Shown here: in pieces, positions 57,243 through 64,000 of the stretch
Layout of the letters: each line of letters starts with the position of its first letter
Position numbering within the stretch: the first letter of the stretch is position 1
DNA from: Gracilibacillus salitolerans
GTDB lineage: Bacteria; Bacillota; Bacilli; Bacillales; Amphibacillaceae
Length of the DNA stretch: 64,000 nt
Direction of reading: 5' to 3'
NCBI RefSeq assembly: GCF_009650095.1
Contig: NZ_CP045915.1
Coordinates: 124,001-188,000 of the forward strand
The notes under the pieces: generated by a model
Told to the model about the DNA's origin: nothing
Seen by the model: the letters and a program-made list of their open reading frames with translations, nothing else
Databases searched by the model: none
Made by a program: the position numbers and the translations under genes

Positions 57243-57656
57243 ATGCCAACTATTAATCAATTAGTACGAAAAGGCCGTGTGTCTAAAGGTAAAAAATCAG
57301 ACTCACCTGCTTTAAATAAAGGGTACAATAGTCGTAAGAAATTAGCGACTGACCAATCTTCCCCACAAAAACGTGGAGTATGTACTCGTGTAGGTACACT
57401 AACACCAAAGAAACCGAACTCTGCACTTCGTAAATATGCACGTGTTCGTTTGTCAAACCAAATCGAGGTTACAGCTTATATTCCTGGAATTGGTCACAAC
57501 CTGCAAGAACACAGTGTTGTATTAATCCGTGGTGGTCGTGTAAAAGACTTACCAGGGGTTCGTTATCACATCGTTCGTGGTGCGCTTGATACTTCAGGTG
57601 TAGAAGGACGTATGCAAGGCCGTTCAAAATACGGTGCGAAAAAACCTAAAAAATAA
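57243..57656 (+). CDS. rpsL: Ribosomal protein S12
   Basis: 137 residues. Decoding-centre protein with the loop [16 protein letters not shown] and the second loop [14 protein letters not shown], both wild-type in text, so no streptomycin-resistance change is visible. The ATG follows gaggagg. A short hairpin, accacctggatgtgtggt, precedes it (about 57190). Confidence 0.98.
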   Translation: MPTINQLVRKGRVSKGKKSDSPALNKGYNSRKKLATDQSSPQKRGVCTRVGTLTPKKPNSALRKYARVRLSNQIEVTAYIPGIGHNLQEHSVVLIRGGRVKDLPGVRYHIVRGALDTSGVEGRMQGRSKYGAKKPKK

Positions 57657-57696
57657 GCTTTCCTTATAAAAACATAAATAGAAAGGAGGGGAAGAT

Positions 57697-58167
57697 ATGC
57701 CACGTAAAGGACCAGTACCAAAGCGTGATGTCTTACCAGATCCGTTATACAGCTCAAAACTTGTTACACGTCTAATCAATCAAATTATGATTGATGGAAA
57801 AAGAGGTAAAGCACAAAAGATTCTGTATCGTGCTTTCGAATTAGTTCAAGAACGTAGTGGACAAAACGCTATGGAAGTATTTGAACAAGCAATGAAAAAC
57901 GTTATGCCAGTACTTGAGGTGCGCGCTCGTCGTGTTGGTGGTTCCAACTACCAAGTACCAGTTGAGGTTAGACCAGAACGTCGTCAAGCATTAGGTTTAC
58001 GTTACATTGTGAATTATTCTCGTCTTCGCGGCGAAAAAACAATGGAAGAGCGTTTAGCAAATGAAATTCTAGATGCTTCAAATAACACAGGTGCATCAGT
58101 TAAAAAACGCGAAGATATGCACAAAATGGCAGAAGCAAACAAAGCATTTGCTCACTATCGTTGGTAA
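57697..58167 (+). CDS. rpsG: Ribosomal protein S7
   Basis: 156 residues, head protein of the small subunit that nucleates assembly of the 16S 3' domain. The text [18 protein letters not shown] and [15 protein letters not shown] is typical of Bacilli. The ATG follows aaaggaggg; it lies 40 bases after rpsL and 44 bases before fusA. Confidence 0.98.
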   Translation: MPRKGPVPKRDVLPDPLYSSKLVTRLINQIMIDGKRGKAQKILYRAFELVQERSGQNAMEVFEQAMKNVMPVLEVRARRVGGSNYQVPVEVRPERRQALGLRYIVNYSRLRGEKTMEERLANEILDASNNTGASVKKREDMHKMAEANKAFAHYRW

Positions 58168-58211
58168 TCATCTAACTAACAATATCTTTTATGTAGGAAG
58201 GAGAAAGATTC

Positions 58212-60290
58212 ATGCCTAGAGAGTTCTCCTTGGAGAAAACACGTAATATCGGTATCATGGCACACATCGATGCTGGTAAAACAACTGCAACAGAACGTAT
58301 TTTATTTTATACGGGACGTATCCACAAAATTGGGGAAACACACGAAGGTGCTTCTCAAATGGACTGGATGGAGCAGGAACAAGAGCGCGGTATTACCATC
58401 ACTTCTGCAGCAACAACTGCTCAGTGGAAAGGTCACCGCATAAACATCATCGATACACCTGGACACGTAGACTTCACAGTAGAAGTTGAACGTTCATTAC
58501 GTGTACTTGATGGTGCGGTAGCTGTTCTAGATGCACAGTCTGGTGTAGAACCGCAAACAGAAACAGTGTGGCGCCAAGCAACAACATATGGTGTACCACG
58601 TATTGTTTTTGTAAACAAAATGGATAAAGTCGGTGCTGACTTCATTTATTCAGTAGGTACTTTGGGAGATCGCCTGGGAGCAAATGCTCATCCAGTACAA
58701 CTTCCAATCGGTGCTGAAGATGAATTCGAAGGAATTATCGATCTTATTTCAATGGAAGCTTACTACTACCTTGATGATCTAGGTACTCGTGCAGAAGCAA
58801 AACCTATTCCTGATGAGTACAAAGAGCAAGCTGAAGAGTACCGTACAAACCTAGTCGAAGCAGTAGCTGAATTAGATGAAGATCTAATGGAGCGATACTT
58901 AGAAGGTGAAGAGTTCTCTAACGATGAATTAAGAGATGCTGTACGTAAAGCGACTTTAAGTGTTGAATTCTATCCGGTATTCTGTGGATCTGCCTTCAAA
59001 AACAAAGGGGTACAATTATTAATCGACGGTGTTGTAGATTACCTACCATCACCATTAGATATTCCTCCAATTGAAGGTCATGTACCACAAACTGAAGAGG
59101 AAGTAGTTCGTAAAGCAGACGATAAAGAACCATTCTCTGCTCTAGCATTTAAAGTAGCAACAGACCCATTTGTTGGTAAACTTACATTCTTCCGTGTTTA
59201 CTCTGGTTCATTGAAATCAGGTTCATACGTGAAAAACTCTACGAAAGATAAACGTGAACGTGTAGGACGAATCCTACAAATGCACGCAAACTCTCGTGAG
59301 GAAATTGATGAAGTTTACGCTGGGGATATTGCAGGTGCTGTTGGTTTGAAAGATACTAGTACTGGTGATACATTATGTGATGAGAAAAGTCTAGTTATCC
59401 TAGAATCAATGGAATTCCCTGAACCAGTTATCTCAGTAGCAATCGAACCTAAATCAAAAGCTGATCAGGACAAAATGGGAATTGCATTAGGTAAGCTTGC
59501 AGAGGAAGACCCTACTTTCAGAACTGAAACAAACCAAGAGACTGGTCAAACGATCATCTCAGGTATGGGTGAGTTACACCTTGATATCATCGTGGACCGT
59601 CTAAAACGTGAGTTTAAAGTAGAAGCTAACGTTGGTGCTCCACAAGTATCTTACCGTGAAACATTCCGTGGTTCTGCGGAAGTGGAAGGTAAATTCGTTC
59701 GCCAATCAGGTGGTCGTGGTCAATATGGTCACGTTTGGGTTAAATTTGAACCTAACGAAGAAGGTGCAGGTTATGAATTCGTAAATAAAATCGTTGGTGG
59801 TGTTGTACCACGTGAATACATCCCATCTGTTGAAGCTGGTATTAAAGAATCATTGGAAAATGGTGTAGTAGCTGGTTATCCGTTGATCGATGTGAAAGCA
59901 ACACTTTATGATGGTAGCTATCACGATGTTGACTCAAATGAAACAGCATTTAAAGTAGCAGCATCTATGGCGCTTAAAGCAGCGAAAAACAAATGTAACC
60001 CGGTAATCCTTGAGCCTATGATGAAGGTTGAGGTTGTTATTCCAGAAGAATATATGGGTGACATTATGGGTGATGTAACATCCCGTCGTGGACGTGTAGA
60101 AGGAATGGAAGCACGTGGACCTGCTCAGGTAGTTAAAGCATTTGTTCCACTTGCAGAAATGTTTGGTTATGCAACTGCACTTCGTTCTAATACACAAGGT
60201 CGTGGTACTTATACTATGCACTTCGATCACTACGAAGAAGTTCCTAAGAGCATTGCGGAAGAAATTATTAAGAAAAATGCTGGTCAATAA
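58212..60290 (+). CDS. fusA: Elongation factor G
   Basis: 692-residue translocase GTPase. G1 AHIDAGKTT is near residues 17-25, the switch II text [20 protein letters not shown] near 81, and NKMDKVGAD the base-recognition loop. Domains II-V follow in the usual order with RGQYGHV and the C-terminal [16 protein letters not shown]. The ATG follows aggaggaga-like text. Part of the rpsL-rpsG-fusA unit; tuf has a likely promoter of its own. Confidence 0.98.
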   Translation: MPREFSLEKTRNIGIMAHIDAGKTTATERILFYTGRIHKIGETHEGASQMDWMEQEQERGITITSAATTAQWKGHRINIIDTPGHVDFTVEVERSLRVLDGAVAVLDAQSGVEPQTETVWRQATTYGVPRIVFVNKMDKVGADFIYSVGTLGDRLGANAHPVQLPIGAEDEFEGIIDLISMEAYYYLDDLGTRAEAKPIPDEYKEQAEEYRTNLVEAVAELDEDLMERYLEGEEFSNDELRDAVRKATLSVEFYPVFCGSAFKNKGVQLLIDGVVDYLPSPLDIPPIEGHVPQTEEEVVRKADDKEPFSALAFKVATDPFVGKLTFFRVYSGSLKSGSYVKNSTKDKRERVGRILQMHANSREEIDEVYAGDIAGAVGLKDTSTGDTLCDEKSLVILESMEFPEPVISVAIEPKSKADQDKMGIALGKLAEEDPTFRTETNQETGQTIISGMGELHLDIIVDRLKREFKVEANVGAPQVSYRETFRGSAEVEGKFVRQSGGRGQYGHVWVKFEPNEEGAGYEFVNKIVGGVVPREYIPSVEAGIKESLENGVVAGYPLIDVKATLYDGSYHDVDSNETAFKVAASMALKAAKNKCNPVILEPMMKVEVVIPEEYMGDIMGDVTSRRGRVEGMEARGPAQVVKAFVPLAEMFGYATALRSNTQGRGTYTMHFDHYEEVPKSIAEEIIKKNAGQ

Positions 60291-60319
60291 TTGATTTTTT
60301 TCTTAATCTACAGTATAAC
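60291..60319 (+). promoter_or_regulatory. Promoter of tuf
   Basis: TTGATT (60291-60296), 17 bases, TATAAC (60314-60319), starting directly after the fusA stop. Confidence 0.55.
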
Positions 60320-60409
60320 TTGTATTATAGGCTTAGATAACTAATGTCTAAGCCGAGATACATCAAAATATAAAAAAACATTTTTACTTAATTAAAGGAG
60401 GAAATATAC

Positions 60410-61600
<1,191 letters not shown>

Positions 61601-61614
61601 TCAATGAAAATATA

Positions 61615-61650
61615 AAAAGCAGGTAGCCTTATGACTACCTGCTTTTTTTC
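61615..61650 (+). terminator. Terminator of tuf
   Basis: Stem aaaagcaggtag / ctacctgctttt with a loop of about 9 bases and a T-run. Confidence 0.93.
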
Positions 61651-61712
61651 ATTATAAGAAAATAGTACATTAAGTAACTCAAAGAGAGATTATACATGAA
61701 TAGGAGTAACAG

Positions 61713-62438
61713 ATGAAAAGATTTTTAAAGTACAGCATATTCATAGTGTTTTCTATTTTGTTTATAGCAGTAGTTGGTTTTTATATTTGGACACAACAAA
61801 CATATGAAGCAACAGGGGAGCTTTATCAATTAGTGGATCAGATAGAAGAAGAAGATGGGTGGTTAATATTTGAGCCGACCACCAATTATGAAAAGGGAAT
61901 TATTATTTATCCTGGTGCTAAAGTTGAACCAGAAGCATATAGTTACTTAGCACAAGAGTTAAGTGAACGAGGATATGTGGTAGGAATACCTACTTTCCGT
62001 TTGAACCTTGCGATAATTGATAAGGATGTAGCAAAAGAATTTCAGGCTAAATACAAACAAGTATCAGATTGGTATATAGGCGGACACTCTTTAGGTGGAG
62101 TAGCAGCTTCCATGTACACCAAAGAGAATAAAGAAATAATAAGTGGATTATTTTTCCTAGGATCCTATTCGACCAAAAGTCAAGATTTCTCTGGAACAAC
62201 TTTGCCGATGCTATCGATATATGGAGAACGTGATGGACTTACTACGCTGGATGATATTGAAGAAAGTAAAGAATACTTCTCTGAGCAAGCTGCTTTTTTT
62301 GAAATACAAGGTGGCAACCACGCACAGTTTGGTATATATGGTCCACAAAAGGGCGATAATGATGCTGTGATAAAGGTGAATGAACAGCAGAACGAAATTA
62401 TCGATGGCATAGATAGTTGGATTAGTAGTATTGATTGA
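61713..62438 (+). CDS. Membrane-anchored alpha/beta hydrolase
   Basis: 241 residues. One N-terminal membrane segment (about 8-27, IFIVFSILFIAVVGFYIW) is followed by an alpha/beta-hydrolase domain, probably outside the membrane. The nucleophile elbow GGHSLGG (S126), acid in YGERDGL (D174) and histidine in GGNHAQFG (H203) complete a catalytic triad. The substrate is unknown. It stands alone between tuf and rpsJ; B. subtilis has a different hydrolase-fold gene, ybaC, at the same place. Its ribosome site (aggagtaac) is fair. The gene seems to have no part in translation. Confidence 0.85.
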   Translation: MKRFLKYSIFIVFSILFIAVVGFYIWTQQTYEATGELYQLVDQIEEEDGWLIFEPTTNYEKGIIIYPGAKVEPEAYSYLAQELSERGYVVGIPTFRLNLAIIDKDVAKEFQAKYKQVSDWYIGGHSLGGVAASMYTKENKEIISGLFFLGSYSTKSQDFSGTTLPMLSIYGERDGLTTLDDIEESKEYFSEQAAFFEIQGGNHAQFGIYGPQKGDNDAVIKVNEQQNEIIDGIDSWISSID

Positions 62439-62516
62439 TATGTTCATTCATAATTACCAAAGTCTTTCGGCTAAGAAATCAACCTAAAAAATTTCTTAAA
62501 AAATTTCATATAAATC

Positions 62517-62545
62517 TTGCATTCATCGCGTTATTTCTATATAAT
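62517..62545 (+). promoter_or_regulatory. Promoter of the S10 operon
   Basis: TTGCAT (62517-62522), 17 bases, TATAAT (62540-62545). A leader of about 130 bases follows; it contains ggcacacccggcccctttgcc-type inverted text near 62590. Confidence 0.8.
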
Positions 62546-62575
62546 AAACAATGTTGGTCATAAAACAGGCGATGA

Positions 62576-62989
<414 letters not shown>

Positions 62990-63020
62990 TATAAAATTAA
63001 CAATCTAGGAGGTGTAACGG

Positions 63021-63650
63021 ATGACGAAAGGAATCTTAGGTCGCAAAATCGGCATGACTCAGCTATTCTCAGAAGATGGCGAATTAATCCCTGTAACTGT
63101 AGTAGAAGCTGAACCAAACGTTGTGCTACAAAAGCGCACAGAAGAAAATGATGGCTATGAAGCAATCCAAATTGGTTTCGCTGACGAAAAGAAAAATCGT
63201 ACTAACAAACCAGAAGAAGGACATGCTGGAAAAGCAAATACTACTCCTAAGCGCTTCGTTCGTGAAATCCGTGACGTAAATCTTGATGAATTTGATTTAG
63301 GTCAAGAGATAAACGTAGAGGTTTTTGAAGCAGGAGACAAAATTGATGTAACAGGTATTTCTAAAGGTAAAGGATTCCAAGGGTCTATTAAACGCCACAA
63401 CCAATCGCGTGGCCCAATGTCCCATGGTTCTCACTATCACAGAGGTCCTGGTGCAATGGGTGTTATTGACCCAATGCGTGTATTTAAAGGTAAAAAACTA
63501 CCTGGGCAAATGGGTAGAGAGCAAATAACTATCCAGAACTTAGAAGTAGTAAAAGTAGACGCAGAGCGTAACCTTCTATTAATCAAAGGTAACGTTCCAG
63601 GTGCAAAAAAATCATTCGTGAAGGTTACGAGTGCAATAAAGGCTAACTAA
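63021..63650 (+). CDS. rplC: Ribosomal protein L3
   Basis: 209 residues. Begins [14 protein letters not shown], with the central extension that reaches the peptidyl-transferase centre near 125-155 ([20 protein letters not shown]). In B. subtilis L3 also aids Mini-RNase III, encoded here at 41752. The ATG follows aggaggtg; it lies 31 bases after rpsJ. Confidence 0.98.
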   Translation: MTKGILGRKIGMTQLFSEDGELIPVTVVEAEPNVVLQKRTEENDGYEAIQIGFADEKKNRTNKPEEGHAGKANTTPKRFVREIRDVNLDEFDLGQEINVEVFEAGDKIDVTGISKGKGFQGSIKRHNQSRGPMSHGSHYHRGPGAMGVIDPMRVFKGKKLPGQMGREQITIQNLEVVKVDAERNLLLIKGNVPGAKKSFVKVTSAIKAN

Positions 63651-63675
63651 TTATTAACTGAAGGGAGGATATGTC

Positions 63676-64000
63676 ATGCCTAAAGTAGCACTATTTAATC
63701 AAAGTGGATCACAAGTTGGTGATGTAGAAATCAACGATGCGGTATTCGGAATCGAGCCAAACGAACATGTACTACATGACGCTGTTTTAATGCAACGCGC
63801 ATCTTTACGCCAAGGTACACACGCGGTAAAAAACCGTTCTGACGTACGCGGTGGTGGTCGTAAACCATGGCGCCAAAAAGGAACAGGTCGTGCACGTCAA
63901 GGTTCAATTCGCTCTCCACAATGGGTAGGCGGTGGAACAGTATTCGGGCCTACGCCAAGAAGCTATAGCTACAAACTACCTAAGAAAGTTCGTAGATTAG
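63676..64000 (+). CDS. rplD: Ribosomal protein L4, 5' part (cut by window end)
   Basis: 108 complete codons are present, about half of the gene. It begins [18 protein letters not shown] and contains the exit-tunnel loop [20 protein letters not shown], whose text is that of macrolide-sensitive Bacilli. The ATG at 63676 follows aagggagg. The frame stays open to the window edge. Confidence 0.96.
   Translation, partial: MPKVALFNQSGSQVGDVEINDAVFGIEPNEHVLHDAVLMQRASLRQGTHAVKNRSDVRGGGRKPWRQKGTGRARQGSIRSPQWVGGGTVFGPTPRSYSYKLPKKVRRL

Overview
The window comes from a low-GC Gram-positive bacterium of the family Bacillaceae. The evidence is the 16S and 23S sequences, the B. subtilis-like order rrn - nine tRNAs (Val-Thr-Lys-Leu-Gly-Leu-Arg-Pro-Ala) - rrn - ctsR, and the block ctsR-mcsA-mcsB-clpC-radA-yacL-ispD-ispF-gltX-cysE-cysS-mrnC-rlmB-rae1-sigH-rpmGB-secE-nusG-ribosomal proteins-rpoBC-rplGB-rpsL-rpsG-fusA-tuf-S10 operon. 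The 16S text looks to me like the Gracilibacillus/Amphibacillus/Virgibacillus group; that is recall, not a search result.

Region 1 (1-10.76 kb) holds two 16S-23S-5S operons around a nine-tRNA cluster, closed by a strong terminator. The copies differ at a few informative sites. The second 16S lacks one base at each of two nearly universal positions.

Region 2 (10.76-28.1 kb) is an accessory segment placed where B. subtilis goes straight from rrnW to ctsR. It holds a GntR/LacI-type regulator, two sugar ABC permeases and a lipoprotein binding protein (no ATPase gene), a DUF4965/GtaA-like protein, a 730-residue protein of a family I do not recognise, a GH38 alpha-mannosidase, a secreted GxGYxYP protein, and then an Eis-like acetyltransferase and an MgtC-like membrane protein. 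A well-formed promoter with a palindrome in its spacer and a CcpA cre site at its start point precedes the transporter genes. I read the locus as a regulated uptake and breakdown system for an alpha-mannose-containing glycan, with two or three proteins of uncertain activity. It is the best candidate here for an undescribed system.

Region 3 (28.1-64 kb) is conserved housekeeping: the CtsR/McsB/ClpC stress operon with its CtsR operator, RadA (with disA missing from its usual place), isoprenoid and cysteine/tRNA-charging genes with a Cys T-box, sigma-H, the secE-nusG-rplKAJL cluster with an L10 leader, RNA polymerase, and the str and start of the S10 operons. Several intergenic gaps carry a MITE-like repeat family with terminal inverted repeats (four copies), and at least one large stem-loop repeat of another kind is present. 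No CRISPR array, transposase, prophage or replication origin was seen.
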